From Phlebiopsis flavidoalba (lineage: Eukaryota > Basidiomycota > Agaricomycetes > Polyporales > Phanerochaetaceae): a DNA stretch of 64,000 nucleotides. A program made the translations under genes and the position numbers. The stretch is from positions 1 to 64,000 of the forward strand of contig JAOCPU010000075.1 of assembly GCA_035772785.1 (NCBI GenBank), in the 5' to 3' direction. A model generated the notes under the pieces. The model did no database searches. It saw only the letters and a list, made by a program, of their open reading frames with translations, and was not told the DNA's origin. Of the stretch, positions 45,421 to 59,030 are shown piece by piece. Position 1 is the stretch's first letter, and each line of letters opens with the position of its first letter.

Positions 45421-46707
45421 CCGTTTCAGCTTTATAAGCTCTTCATTCCTCGTAGATAACTTCATGGAGAAGCGACGGAGGGCGTCCCTAAGAATACCCT
45501 TCTCTTCCCTGTCCGACACCCTGTGGATAGAAGCGTTTCTGAAGCACACACGAAAACGCTTCAGCTGACTAGTAATAGTTGAACCCGTATTTGTCTTGGA
45601 TAATCGAAAGATGCGCTCTGACAACAGGCCGGTAAAGACACGTTGCGGTATCTGCTGATATTGAAGCGGGTTCCGGGTGTTTATTAAGCGGGCGCGACGA
45701 TCCCAGAGAAAGGGTAGTAGGTGTCAAAAAGAGTCTGTGAACGACGATCGAAGTTAACTGTCAAAGCCTTGACCGCTTGAACGCAACAAAACGACATGCG
45801 ATAGTGATTACTGTCTCACCCAGTGCCTTGACAGTCTCCTTTCTGCGCCGCTTGGCATCACTTTTGCAACTCTCCTGCTTTTTCCAATGAACCACGGCCC
45901 TTGGATTCAGTATGGTGGGCAATGGAGGGGGGCGGGAAGAGGGAGGTCTTGGTGAACTTCATTGCATCACTGAATAGATTGGCTTTCGCAAACTTCTTCG
46001 ACCGATGCTGGCAGGGGTGTCCGGGAGTTGGGGTGGAGACGTTATACATGTATGGCCATACAGGATAAGCAGTATAAATATGCCCCTTCTTCTGTATTAC
46101 ATGGCTGCTGTGTGAAACTGAAAAAAACGAGCGTAGAGCACATTAATACTCGCCGAGGATGGCGTCACCACCAATCCACTATTCGATTCCCGTGAGGGGG
46201 GGTTCTCCGTTTCGTTGTTATATAATCCCTCCGGTACAAGGGCCGCTACCCTGTGCGCTTGAGCGATTGATTCTCTTGCACGACGCTTGAGTGATATGAC
46301 GTAATGTGTAGAAACATAAAATTGGGATGATCATATATGTGTAGTGGTCGGTCGAGGATGAGATTGATTGCTCGACAGTTCCGATCTAACGCGATGTTCG
46401 TGATGCGATTGTTGACCGTGGGATGCCTTATCACATATAGCTCATCATAAGAGTTTCATCACTTATTATCCCATGCTTACACCGCCTAACACCAGTATCA
46501 CCTTGGGGTTAGCCGTCTTCAAGCAGTGAATACTCCGCAAAACTAACCCCGCGATTCACGGGTTGAGAGATTTGACCACGTAGATGCCGCCAAATCATTG
46601 CCATCCCAGTTGCATGATTCCGTCGTTTTTTCTGCCATGATTGTTGCTACCATTATTAATTATCTCCAAACAAAGCAGAAACCAAAGTTGGTATACTGTG
46701 CCGAACC
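45421..46707. other. Spacer between GH92 copies; conserved 5' block
   Basis: The block around 45540-45590 (CAGCTGAAGCG then GCTTCAGAAACG on the minus strand) resembles 50830-50870 upstream of the second GH92 copy, so the duplication included 5' flanking or first-exon DNA. No other gene is supported. Confidence 0.45.
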
Positions 46708-49700
46708 CTAGGTCATACCCTCCAGTGTGAGAGCGATGGCGGAAGCGCATCCGTGCCATTATACCACAAGTCACGGTTATATCTGTCAGTTAGCTCAAAG
46801 CTCGATCGTAGACCTCAAGCCTGAAAGGACGTCACCGCATCAGTCAATAAAGCGCAGTTCGACTTCCATGGCTGCCCGTCAATGGTCACCGACTATCATT
46901 CTGGTGAGTGAGTGCAGGGCATTTTAGTTCACATAAACCTTGGTATATAAACGTAAACCTGATGACGAACACAGTTCCGCGCGGTGCCGTCACCAGGGGT
47001 TATTCAGGGTTCCGGACATATTGAAGTTGTTTGGCCTTGATTGTGGTTGTGTTGGCCGAATATTGGGTGGTGAACGAGATCGATGGGGAAATATGGTGAT
47101 AGAGAGCAGGAACTGGCGCGTCGAAGGCAACGGATCATCATTCCGGCCAAATAAAAAAAGCTACTCATGGGAGCTTCCCATAGCAACCGGAGTCTAGGTG
47201 TAATAGACATTAGGCAGACTTCATGCAGGGCGCGTCAAGTAATCTTACCATCGTTGCCTGGTAGACCGTTTACCCCGACGTGTTGAAAAACTGAGGCAAT
47301 GACTTATCGTTGTCTGGAAGTTTGCGTGCTCAGACCCCGGCCGATTCGCGTAGTGATTACATAAACGGAATCTACTGCTGCGAAGGTTCGTCTGTGGAGT
47401 CGAAGTAGCTCTGGAACATATTGAGCTAGAATTTTCCAGCGGTGAGTGTAGATTATGTTCGTACCCTCGTTAAAGATAAAGTTCAGGCGGTTTATAAACG
47501 CGTCGTCTCCTCCTTGCAGCTCAATAAGTTTAGCTGTGTCTTTGGGGAACGTACTGGACATGCACGATAAGCCGTTTTATACTTTGAATTGCATTCCCGA
47601 GCAGACGTACCTGCGAGTACTGTACGTATATATGTCAGTATAGAAAACGAGAGACCATCCTCTTAACTTACTACGACTGGAGAGCTCTCGTAAAATCCAT
47701 CAGTATTGACAGCGAACAGGAAGCATGTTGAGTGCGTGGGGTCGTTGACACTACAATGTCTGGGGTCCGTCAAATTGAAGGTTCCGTTAAGGAAGCGGGG
47801 CTGGCGCATGAGTGTCAGTCACAAATTTTCATTGACTGGCGAGGTTCATCGGCGCATCACCTGCATCATCCCCTTGATATCATCGTGCCCAGGACGGTGA
47901 CATTGGGATTCCAGTTATTGACGAAATTCTGGGGCCCGCTGAGCGTACTAGGAAGCCTGTGAATATAAAACATCTCATGGTGCTGGTAAGAATATGCACC
48001 TTGGCACTGTCATTAGCGTTGCCGAGTATTTTTGCTACCTGCGAAATTCCGAAATCGCCAAACGCGTACTAGAAATACAATGAGCGCATAATCAGACTTC
48101 AGTTAGCGAGGGCATTCACCTCTAAGGCTCGCGAGACCTGCTTTGTATTGGTACCCGATGGCTCCCAGATATCGCTCGGGATGTAGCCTCAATATCACGC
48201 GTATCAGTATCGTGTTCATGTGTCAAGCCTAGCTCACGCAACCGATTTCTTTCCATACATTCACCTGTCTTCCTTGAAGGTCCCAGTTTGGAGGCTGGAC
48301 TTCTGCATCAGCAATAGCGCTTCGTATATCGCGTCGGCAGTGACGTTCAAAGTGTCGAGGTGCTCGTGATATCTAAATCCTCTGTCATGATGACACGCAA
48401 ATTGTAGCCAGTCATTAACGCACTTGACGAAGAATTCAGACACGATGGGATCGCCGTCTATGGCACAGGTAAACTCGGCTATTACCCATGGTCAATTCAA
48501 CAGTGCTCACCACTTCCACCTTGGATGAAGTGCTGATCAGTGGCACCACGACATTCAGGGAGCCATCCTAGAGAGAAGTAATCTAATTGGGGTGTAGATC
48601 GTGTTTTGAACAGTGCCCACCTTCATGCTGTTGAATATTCAACATCCCTCGTACGATCCTCGCGTAATTCACCGGATCGTGTAGGGCCATAAAGGGAGAA
48701 GAGGGTACGGTACGTATCCCACTATAGGCGGGTCAATGGCCAAAGCCCGCTTGGTGGTTGAGATAGAACTCACATTGCAGTAGTTTAACGAGTCATAATA
48801 CGGTTCTGTCGAGTTCCACCTAGGGTTCTCCCCGGTATCTAAAAGCACATGTCAGTCCAATCCTTATCTCAATGACCACTGCTTACAGTCTGCTGGCGAG
48901 ATATGCGTCCGGTATAACGAGCTGTAGAATAGTTGCGTCACGTTGGACTCTACGTTGGTAGTGTCCACTTGAATTCGGCCAAGCAGCTCATCCCACTCGT
49001 TGAAAGCGGTCTGATGGGTCCCGTCGAAGTCGAAGGTTGGAATTTCAGCCTCAGAATTGGCGCAAGCCTGCTCCTCTGAGATGAACGAGACCCCCGCGCG
49101 CACAAAAATCGAAGTATCCTCTGCTCACGACCATCAATATGACTGGCTCAATCTTCAAAGATATTGAACGCTCACCCGATTGAGACTTCGGCTCAAAAGT
49201 AAACAAAGCACCGAGTTGCGAGCGATACCCTGCGAGATGTTATGACCATACCCATATGAATGAAGGTGGAAACTGACCGATATAGAGCTGTTGAATGTTG
49301 ACTGTTTGTTGAATACCGGAGTTCCCGATCCACGCCCCTGACTGCTTGGGGCTACTCTACATAGAATATTAGATCTCGTTGCCTTGAAACACTCGTGATT
49401 ACCTACCAGTGTAAATCCGTCGCCTTGAAAGTCTATACAAGTGAAGGCACGGTAGCGTCCCGGGCCGAAAGGATGCCGCAAAGGACGCGCCGCCTATGAC
49501 CATCCCCTTAGTGGTATGAAAAGGAAGTAAATGAGGCACGTACCTGTGACGCGGGCTGTAGTCCCATTCAACGTCATGATCGGGTCAGTGCTACTCTGCT
49601 GTCCATCGTCTGTGATATCAACAAGTATACGAGGGTTGACTGTTCCTGCAGGGAACGTGTATCTGTTCGAAAGTTGAGAAGAAATCTCATGTCTCATGTA

Positions 49701-50800
49701 GATGCATGGGGGCGGCTGACCTGTGTAGAGCAGTACGCCTGGTAGCAGTGAGTTCCGCGCGGATTCCGTTGGACTTCAATTACTGGTCAGCCTGGGACGA
49801 GTTCCGGTCGTCCATAGTACTCACTAGGTTACTGGAAAAAAATATCCAGGTTCTGCGAAGTCATCGGGGGAACCTAAAATTAGTTCCAAAAATGAGATAT
49901 ATATTGCAGCAGAGTGCGTATGCCAACGAACCATCCGACACAGCGTATTTCTGAGAACCTTGCGACCATCGACCGATGTCGGGCACTCCTCGAACGTATC
50001 GTTTGGTGCCGCAAAATGCAAAGGGGAACACCTTGAACAGAGACAGAGGGACAGACTGCCTCAAACGTTGAGAGAGTATTACTTTGAAGACATGCTATGG
50101 ACTTACGCCGCCGGTACCTATGTTGAATCTCATGAGCTGTGTGAAGGGCAAAAAGACAAGAAGTTGACGATTTTACCATCATCGTGAAGCTGGGAAAAGC
50201 CGATCACATTGAAGGTCGTTGATTGGCATCGTAGCCGGCATGCTAGGGTAAGGCGTAAGTCGCTAAATTCCCACACTCTCAGGGGCGAGTACGACAGACA
50301 TTATCCGGAGAATCTGTATTCCATGCCGGCTTTATAAACCATTCCGTGCGGCAATGTCGCACCTGAGACGTCTGATTAGTGTCGCGCTAACCTCGTAGTC
50401 CTCGCAGCTTACCAGGAAAAATGTGTGTCCTCCATTCGTTGAGCCGATGAAAAGATTGACTAGACTAGCATTGGCTTGTGACTGAGTTTGCTGTTTGGGT
50501 AGGAGGCAGGCGGAAAGCTGCTGATGAAAGTCGCAACACTTGTATGAGTCCAGTCTTAGAAAGCGGAAGCGGTGCTGGTGGGGTTTGTGATGGTCGAACT
50601 AAAGAGGGTGGTTTTAGCCGCATCGCATAGGCCACAAGCCATGCGGCCGTCGCCACCCAAATGAGAGTTTGCCGGAGTCGCGAGCATTTGCCATCAGTGT
50701 ATGGGACGGTTGCCTGGGTGTGCAATCGTTCTGGGTCTTCTTCTGCGCTGTCCTTTAAGTCCAGAGTCGATTTGTTGCAAAACAAGTCAACAAGCCGCAT
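46708..50800 (-). CDS. GH92 alpha-mannosidase, copy 2 (frameshifted)
   Basis: Same family and architecture as copy 1. The N-terminal part has a hydrophobic segment QTLIWVATAAWLVAYAMRL (near 50650-50600), a probable signal anchor followed by a Pro/Ser linker. Then come LVNLFIGSTNGGHTF (near 50450), a FNVIGFSQLHDDG block (near 50190), FPAGTVNPRILVDITDDGQQ (near 49640), GRYRAFTCIDFQGDGFTLV (near 49430), GVSFISEEQACANSEAEIPT then FDFDGT (near 49050), QLFYSSLYRTHISPADC (near 48900), LNIQQHEGG and EFFVKCVNDW (48430-48640), FPKDTAKLIELQGGDDAFIN then RLNFIF (near 47550-47460), FFYLAGM (near 47160), DGQPWKSNC (near 46870), and a C-terminal LPPS with TGGYDL and TAG 46710-46708. Several frame breaks. 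The tandem arrangement with copy 1 shows local duplication. Confidence 0.85.
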
Positions 50801-53303
50801 AAGCGATGCTCACCTCGGCACGTCGGGGAAGTTTCTAAAGCATACGTTTCGCTTCAGCTGACTGAAGAGAGCAAAAATGTACAGCTGGGAGATGCAGTCC
50901 ACCGCCTGGTTGCGCGCACACGTGAAGTACCTGTTGATACCAAAGCTCATACGTAGGCAGCGCGGCGAATGACAATGGAAGGACGCGTTTGGGCAGTCAC
51001 TATAAGACGTTACATCCATATTAGAAGATCATGAAGCAAGATCAGGATTCGAGAATCAGAGCCTTACAGGTTCATTAGATACACTGTGGAGCAAGATCCT
51101 CCGCCCGCCCGCCGCTCGCACAAGAGCCATGCTGTATATCCTTCGGCCACACTTCAGACGCTGTAGTCCATAGCCAAATCATGAGACTGCGACATTGAGT
51201 TGTGCATCTTCCATTACATCATACAGACGGACTTTTGAGGCTTCTGAGCTTCTTGAACCTGGTAGCCATGCTAGCACGAACCAAGAAGACTCCTATAAGG
51301 GTGTAGAGGAACCTGTGACATGGAGACAGTGAGCATCCTTTTATTGCCGCGATTACGCTTTTCATGTTGTTTTTGGCGTTGAAACGTTGACAGTCGAGAC
51401 CGATTGACAGTCCTCACTGAAACCGTGGTTCCCGATTTTCTACACTTGAGTCCACAGCGCGATGACGATATAAGTCATGATGTTCTACGAGCCTCCCATT
51501 ATCAATGAGTATGTTTTTATTTTTTTTTGGTAGAACTAGTGGACGATCTTGTGACCCACCTGCAAAAATAATTTGAGATGAAGATAGAGCATCGACGACT
51601 TAGTCTCCCAAAGGCAGACGGCGTTAACAGCGGAAAGGGCTGTTTTGTTAAGCGTGCTTTTTTCGTCTGCTTCCCCCTTTGCACCACGTTGCAGGTGTGT
51701 TTTTGTTTTTTTCGGCATCTCGGCAGTCATGTGACTGGTGTATACGCGAAACCTCAAGATGTCAAAAAACCGCGTGCGTGTAGGGTCGCGTTGAGCTCGC
51801 GAATAGACCCTTTCAATGTCCTGAAATCCGGCTTTTGGCTTACTTGCCCAGAGGTGCTGAGATTTCATGTACATCCACGGCCAGGTATGTATTTTGAGTC
51901 AGAGTGGGAATGGAAGCTCGATTGGTGAGCACAACATTCAGCGGTGATTAGTGCATGTTTTAAACGGCCACAAGAGAGGTCTGTATGTGTATTACTATTG
52001 CAGAGAAGAGAAACAGAAACAGCGTGACTGGAGTTATAGAAGAGAGAGTGGGGACCAGGTGCACCCCAATATCAGCGAAAACTCGTCTGAGGGCATGGTT
52101 TCACTGGCTGTCTGCGTGCGTAGCCCTGTCAAATTGCCAAGATGAAGAGAATATATAATTCAAAGACCGTGTAGCTAGCCCCAAAGAGAAAGAGCAACGA
52201 TTACCCTTCTTGCATGGCATCGTTGTGGTCGACAGCATGACGATGCTCTTGCTCGCGGGCCAGCACTGGTGGAGGGGGCGCCTAATTGCCGTTTTTGAGC
52301 GAAAAGCGTCCAAATCGGGAAACAACCTCCAAGACCCCCCCGCGTACTGAACTCAGACTAAGACGACTGGCATAACTACGCCGCACCCTACGAAGTCAGA
52401 CTGTTTTTCTCACCGATGTGCGCGACTTGCCAGGTAAGTTGACGTCTGGGAGAGCTTCTAATGATCACCCATCATCACTTTTTTTTTTACTTACGTGTCA
52501 ATCCCCAGTTAGACGCTTGCATTCAAAGCGCCTGACGAATTTCCTTCGTTAGTGGATAGAATCGTCTAACATAGCTGCGAAAGCGGGAGTACGGGAAGCT
52601 CTTACCTCACAGTAACCTCCCCAGATAGTTTGAGAGAGGTGAGTGAGGCCAGGATACTGCACATCGCATGTTCAAGCATGTGTCGTGCTTTGAACCAGCT
52701 TGGCTGCCCGATTTGGCCACCAGTGTCACAGCGCTTGTCTTCGGCGTTCTCGATTGGTTCCTGGGTTTTCTGGGTCTGATGTTCACTCCCACCATTTCGT
52801 CGATTGTGCCGCAGGTATGTCTCTCTACGTTACTGTGTGTGCAATTCTCAAATCGGTTGTATCAGCCTTAATTTTTTCCATGGTATTTTTTGACTGCTTC
52901 GGCTCTCACAAACAGACGACAAACCAGGAAAAATGCACGTCACACTGCGGTCATGCCGGAAGTAACAAGCGTTCAGGCCCGCATCATCGCCTCTAAACGT
53001 CAGTCGAACTTTACCTACACACCGTGTGCGAAAAAATTTCTTGACGCCCTAAATAACAACGCGTCTGCCGCGGTGCCACTCCGTGACAGTCGTACGCCCC
53101 AACTGGAGCGCGGCCTTTGCTCAAGTCGTTGATCACTTAGTCTGAACCAAACATAAGAGAAGCAGAGGCTCTATCCCGGTGAGCACCACTTCAGGCTCTC
53201 TCTTTAATAGTGAACCCGAATCGACTTCAAGCTTTGCTTTAGCTCCTTATCAACTTGAACGATGTCTATCAACCAGGGAAGAATGCACCACACAAGTCGA
53301 AGG
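50801..53303. other. No firmly supported gene
   Basis: A 116-codon plus frame at 51578-51928 has no recognised motif. A segment at 52668-52815 (WLPDLATSVTALVFGVLDWF) is hydrophobic and ends at a good GTATGT donor, so part of a membrane protein or a first exon is possible. Frames at 52890-53132 and 53179-53505 may belong to the 5' region of the AAA gene. Confidence 0.3.
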
Positions 53304-56240
53304 ATGGCGGCTATTGGAGGCCTCTTTGGTGACCAGAAGATGTCTGGCTTCAGCTCGTATGTCATTACGTAATATCATCGCTCAAACCCTACTCATGAAT
53401 TTGGCCAGGGCGCGCCGCTTTTACAGCAATTGGGATCGACAGCGTTCACCGTCCCGGCTATGGCTGGAGAGCCCACAGATGAAGATCCTAACGCCCCTGT
53501 TCTAAATGAATCAGGAGACGAACCTCAGGAAGAAGAGATCGCCACAGGTAGAAACAGGGAGTGTTCTCGAGGTTAAAACGTCTGGACGAAGTCCTCGAAC
53601 CGATCCACTGGAAAGTGGACACCTAAGGCCGACTCCTAAGGACACCGACCAATCTCGACGAAGAAAGAGAAACGCGGCAAGTGATATGACTTGCGTACAT
53701 ATTTTCTGTCATTCGCCGCCTTCCCGTTCCCATACCCGGCACCTCCTCCAGGAGCTGCGGAACCCTTGCCGACATCGTATACGGTCACCAGGGTGATCGA
53801 GCTTCACAGCCCAGAACTCATCCAAGTGGGCGCCAAGATTATTGGTCATGTCCAGGGACATTCGTGGACCACCAAGAATATTCGAGTATGTCTCCAGTTG
53901 TCTGCATATTCACTCCCTTCAACCTGGTTACCGCCAGGTCAACCTCAAATATTGCTCAGTTGGCTGCCAGAATTGCGCGATCACTTGAAGACTCTCTCCG
54001 GCGAGCCAGATTCGCCTACCTTGATCACCCACCAACATCTTTCCTACCTCATTGATTGGCTTACGACCCTGAGTATGCGGAAACTCTCGACAATCTTGAG
54101 ACCCTGCTCGCGCACTCCGAGATCACGTTTGACCTCATACTGGGCACTCTTTGTTCCTCGCAAGACGACCCGCTCTATATCACATGTCCCCACCACCTCG
54201 GGAGCCTCGCGGCTATACGTCTTACACACGCCGAGAAAGTGCCAGAAGGCTGACATGGGGGCTTCGGTCAATATGCTACGATCTCTCTGGCCTTTCCGTC
54301 AGCTACGAGGCAGCCAATGCAGAGGAAAAATTCCAAGTACAGTGGGTTATCGTCTGTACGGTGAGTACATCGAGACCGACGTCAACCCTGCAAAGATGTA
54401 CGCTACGGCTTTGCTGGTCTCGGGTCCATGATCGAGATCCATGGGTACCCCTAGGCACTAAGAAGATATCCTCGCTGGGGCGTGTATCCGCTGAAGTACT
54501 ATAACGGCCCCAGGTGGCCCATGAGGGATTTGAAGGAAAGGAGCGTCTAGTGGAGAGGGGCAAAAGAGGTGGTTGGCCATGTCCGGCGGGGTTCACCATC
54601 GCGCTTATAAAGGGATCGCATACAAATGGATGAAAACCGGTCCCACGTCTGTTTCTCATAAAGCATAGCGTCAGTCGTGATCTTGTGTCGTAGGACCCGT
54701 GCTTTAACGATATGTGCCAACAGGTTGACTCCAGGATTATGCTGGACAGAGGTGAGTTAGAAGCAAATCAGAAGGGCAACTTGCTCACTGTCTTTTCCAG
54801 AGTCCTTGCGGATGCAAACCCCAACTACGACAAAAATGGCTCTCGTGATCAAGAATCTCAAGGGCAAGGAGATTGATCGAAATCGTGACGCCCTGCTGAC
54901 CGGATACCTCGAAAGGCTCTCTAACCGTGCTGGCGACTGTAGATGAACTGACCGACGACCTGATCATGCTAACACCTCCGAATCTCTACGGATTCAGCCT
55001 CGCATGGCAAGGACAATGGTGTAAGTCCTCCGTCCGTGTGTTCAACACGATTTAAAAGGTCTTGAATCACAGCTCGCAGTGGAGTTCAGCTTGGAGCGCG
55101 TCGAGACATTCGAATGGAATACAGAAGGCATACGCCAATCTAGTCATGCCGGCAGAGCAGAAAGCAGGTGTTGACGACACTGGTGGAAAGCCCATACCTC
55201 AGAGCCAGCGGCCAAAGTTGATGATTTCGTCAAAGGCAAAGGATTGGGCTAGTCATCAATCTGTATGGTAACCCAGGAACTGGTAAGGGAAGGAAACAGC
55301 CTGTCCGGATACATCGAATAACACCACTTTGCAGGCAAGAGCTTGACGGCGGAAGCAATGAGCGAACGTGAGCACCCGGACCACTGTGCCTGACTTCATT
55401 CTAACATTAGCTTCAGATTTACACAGTGCGTCCGCTGTTCCGCGCGTTGATCTGCTCTCACACTTTTGTTCCTTCGTTTTCAGAACCGCTCTACATAGTG
55501 GGAGCGGCCGACCTGGGAACCTCTGCCTCTGCCCCCAACGTAGATGGTGCTCTCGCCAAGATTCTCAAAATTTACGCTATATAATGGGGTGCCGAAAAAT
55601 TATTTTTACATGGTATTAATGCGTGACGCCAAGCCGACGATGTTTTTTTGTAAGAGTAAAGATAAGATTTCCTCAAAATTTCCGCTGCTACATGGGTGCC
55701 TGTGGGGAAGCCCGACGTATTTCTGGGGAACGCGCTCTGCATCATATCGAACGTTAATAGCGATGGTCCGAGCCGTGTTCCTGCGGCACCTAGAGTACGT
55801 CTCATGTGACCCCCCCCCGCAGAAAGCTCCCATGGTGCTAACCAGATTCAATCTTTAGGTACTTCCGCGGTATTCTATTCATGACCCACAAATCGTGTCC
55901 CCGCGTGCTTTTTCGATGAGGCGTTCCAATCGTCGGATTCACATTTCCCTCGCTACCACGATCATGACAACTGCAGGATTCGAGGCGGAAGATCTGGGTC
56001 GCATTCCTTCGCAAGGTCCACGGCGATGCTACTGCAACCGTATATGGTGGTCTGTCCCACGAAGAAACTCAGAGCCTTGACAGGCAGAGAAGAAGTAAAC
56101 GGGCGACAAATCAAGAAATGTCGTGAAGACCGCCCACTGCGCTGGCCACTGGTAACGTGCAAGAGGTCCTTTGGATATCGCCATCTCCTCCGTAGTCTTA
56201 GAGATGATGGACCAGTTCGACGCTAGGTATGGCTTGTGAT
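53304..56240 (+). CDS. AAA-family ATPase with DUF7025-like N-terminal region
   Basis: The best start is ATG 53304 (MAAIGGLFGDQKMSGFSSY), spliced in phase 0 to GAPLLQQLGSTAFTVPAMAG and then an acidic stretch; ATG 53460 is an alternative. The N-terminal region matches the family: TRVIELHSPELIQVGAKIIG then HVQGHSWTTK (53780-53870), LLSWLPELRDHLK (53950s), GEITFDL-type and LYITCPHHLG (54110-54200), LTHAEK (54225s). The ATPase core shows LEFSVERVETFEW (about 55075-55115), KVDDFVKGKGLG, the P-loop core GNPGTGKS (55270-55340, split by an intron), VGAADLGTSAS (55500s), a Walker-B-like ADVFL (55715s) followed by VFLRHLEYV (55775s), and the sensor/arginine region VNGRQIKKCREDRP, with FGYRHLLRSL (56090-56200). 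Several introns and frame breaks. Such proteins are abundant in fungi; the substrate is unknown. Confidence 0.8.
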
Positions 56241-56739
56241 ACCTGCTCCCTGAACATTACTGAATTGTTGTATACTAGCCCTGCCATGTACAATTGGTGA
56301 TCACGCTGGAAGAAGCTGGGAGATTTGTGCCCCAGGAATGCGCTGACTCGTGTGCATGATAGATGAGGACCAATGCGAGCTTTGACCCGTCGTAACGTTG
56401 CTATTGTTGTAATCTACTGTATCGAGGCTTGCTAACTCATGACCTTTCACCTGCGGATTTGCAGGTCCCAAGCGTGTGTCCGCCGTTTTTTCTCACTTGC
56501 CGCCGGGAACAACTATTGTTGGCTGACATTAAAGCGCTGAATGTTGAAAGTAGACTTCGCGTTCCTAGCGTCCGAGCCTCAACGTATACCGTTGTACTCC
56601 ACGGAGGACTTGTCATGTGTCTGCCTTGTCTCTAAATCTCCCACGTCTTGCCCTACAAATAGGACTAGCACCTCCGAACAGTGCGTTTGTCTCACTTCTC
56701 GTCGATCTCTAGCGGCGCATACTCAAGCGTGACAGGAAT
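56241..56739. promoter_or_regulatory. 5' region of MFS gene 1, resembling that of MFS gene 2
   Basis: Around 56560-56640 the sequence TGTACTCCACGG, GGAC and GTCATGTGT, followed by CTCCCACGTC, occurs in the same order at about 61955-62025 upstream of the second MFS gene. This may be shared promoter or untranslated sequence carried by the duplication. Confidence 0.4.
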
Positions 56740-59030
56740 ATGAAGCACGAGGAGCCATCCACAGGTGGTCATTCGGAGGTCTTGGGTAGTTCAGACAAAA
56801 TAACAGCTACTGAGATTGAAGATATCAAGGAGGTTCCCTCGATTGAGCCCGACGGCACTGCCCAAGGATTTCAGCCATGTCCCCAGCTGTCTGCAGCTCA
56901 GATCAAGCGGCTATATCGCACAAGATCGACCTGAGGACTCCTACCCATGCTGGATCTCGATGCAGCTCTCAGCCTACTTGGACGGACGCAGTGCGCTTTT
57001 CCGAGCTGTAATTCAAGAGACTTGAATAACACGATACCGCTTTGCTAGGTAATATCGGTAGGTGATGCTTCTCCAGAGGTTCGAATTTTAGCTAAAGCTC
57101 TCATAATCCCGTTAGGAAATGCCTAAACTTCAAGGTCTCACTACACAGTTCTCTTACCCTCCAACCTGATAGAAGAAACAGGCTAACAATGTTCGCGTTG
57201 GTATTTTCATATACGTACGCTGGGTGGAGTCGTCACCAACCCGTTTTCTACAGGCACTATTTTTTGTGGTGAGTAGGAATTGAATAGAGGCGGCCGTCGC
57301 GACAGCTGAAGCATTTATGGCTCTGTTAAAGCCGCTATACATATACTCTTCGAGTGCCCGGCGAGGCTTTGTCACTAGCATCTACGTGCGACCTCAGACC
57401 CTCACTATTAACATAGCTTCGGTCATGAAAAAGCAGATAAGACCATCAAGGTCAGTATGAGTTATCTTTAAGTATCACAGATAACCCCTCTAATACTCCA
57501 TAGATGGCTCCAGCGATTGTGGTACGACCCAACGATCATCAATCAATGAAAGGGTGGCTCAAGGAAAACTTTGCAGATGCTGTGGGGCAATGACAGAGCG
57601 TATGCTCCAAAGTTTTCTTCCTCGCGAATAGCCATTGAATCTCGTGCAGGTGTTTAAAATGGGCCTAGTTCGGACGTAAGTGTCGGAATAAGCGGGGAGG
57701 ACTGTCCTGATAATATCTGCTGCAGATACGCTCATTTTGTTGTGGTGTACGAATGACCCTCTCGGGGCTCTCGAAGCGGGCTTGTTTCCCTGGTAGCATG
57801 GTAGTAGGTGGCGCTCGCGTACCCTTTCACCACCGTCGTGTGCTCACGATCACGCAGTCTCTCAATGTGGTATCCAAAGCACAAGCTTCTACTTTCGGCA
57901 AGCTATGTTCTGGGGAGGCGCAACCATCGCGTGGTGAGCCCCATACGTCAGGTTGACGCCGATAGCATTTCACTCATTATTCTAAGGCGCCTTCTCCGGC
58001 ATTCTCGCTTTATTTATATCCTTCCTCTCTGGTACGGATGGAATGCTTGGGGTGGTCGTGGATATTTGTGAGTATTCAATCTTCTCATCTTGAACAATCC
58101 TGATATAGAGCAGTCTGCAGGATCATTGAAGACATTGTCACAGTCATCGTCGGGTTCACTGGACTTTTTGAGTGAGACTGCAAATTTTATTTCTTCGGCA
58201 AGAGTGGTCATTGAGCCTCGTGTAGTCTTGGTTGATGAAACATCCACTGCACAAGCGATTTCTCTCGCAGGAGGAAACGGGAATACATCATGTGGACACT
58301 AGAGTGGGCCTTGCATTTCAATATCTTGCGTCGCTTAACATGGGTTTAGAATACGACAGCATCAATAGTTGGCGAAGACGAAAGCTTCCAATCCAATGGA
58401 CGCCACATCCGTGCGGCTCTGACCCGACTGGCAGGGTAAGCGGTATGTCATATCCAGCTCAATACCCAAATATATTGTTCGCCTTGATTGTCGCAGCGAC
58501 TGTAATTCTAGTGGATTTGCCTTTTCATGTTCTCTGGGACGCGCCGTCCCGTGAGAATTATCAATTTGGGGACAACACTATCAGCGTGTGCTCAATCACG
58601 GCTTTTTTAGGTATTCCGGAATTATTCCTGTTCTATCTTGCCCTGTGAGTTCCTTCATCCGACGCGGACACGCTCATCGTGAAGGTGGAACAAGATCTTT
58701 TCTCTCCCCCAGGAGTTCTACGGACTAGTTTCTATCACTCAACGGGTCTAGATTGATCGTTTTCGTGCCTCAGCGTTCCGCCACAATGCATTGGGTGTTC
58801 TAACAGATTTGTGGATTCCCATCAGTAGCGGGGTCAGCCAACTTTATATCAGTTACCCTCCGTACGGCTTTTGCCAGTACGCTCGCTCTTCGGTACATGC
58901 CACACTGATGTGGATCTGGACGCGTTCGGACCCAGCCATTAGTTGGTACACTCTTCTCCATGGAGGTGTCCGACACCGTAATCAGGCTACTGCTCCACTT
59001 TCATCGCTGGCGGGACTCAGCTGATGTGAC
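56740..59030 (+). CDS. MFS transporter 1, allantoate-permease (DAL5) type, frameshifted
   Basis: These 12-helix proton-coupled permeases import small organic anions, vitamins or dipeptides. ATG 56740 starts a hydrophilic cytoplasmic N-terminus (MKHEEPSTGGHSEVLGSSDK, ending EDIKEVPSIEP). First-helix remnants follow near 56930 (KIDLR then LPMLDL). Later: RPSRWL (57440s), a LGALEAGLFPG segment (57760s), MWYPKHKL (57868s) with QAMFWGGATIAGAFSGILAL spread over two exons, LSGTDGMLGW (58035s), IIEDIVTVIVGFTGLF (58125-58170, across frames), FLSQEE, YIMWTLEWALHFNI-like sequence (58260-58330) and an AALTRLAGVW-like segment. C-terminal helices cannot be traced well. Several canonical introns are visible. 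Substrate cannot be predicted. Confidence 0.7.

Noticed and set aside
46140..46220. TTCGATTCC reminiscent of a tRNA T-loop
   Set aside because: No acceptor stem, D-arm or anticodon arm can be built around it.
51578..51928. 116-codon plus-strand frame
   Set aside because: No motif, no splice partners, and the composition suggests chance; kept only as a note in the spacer entry.
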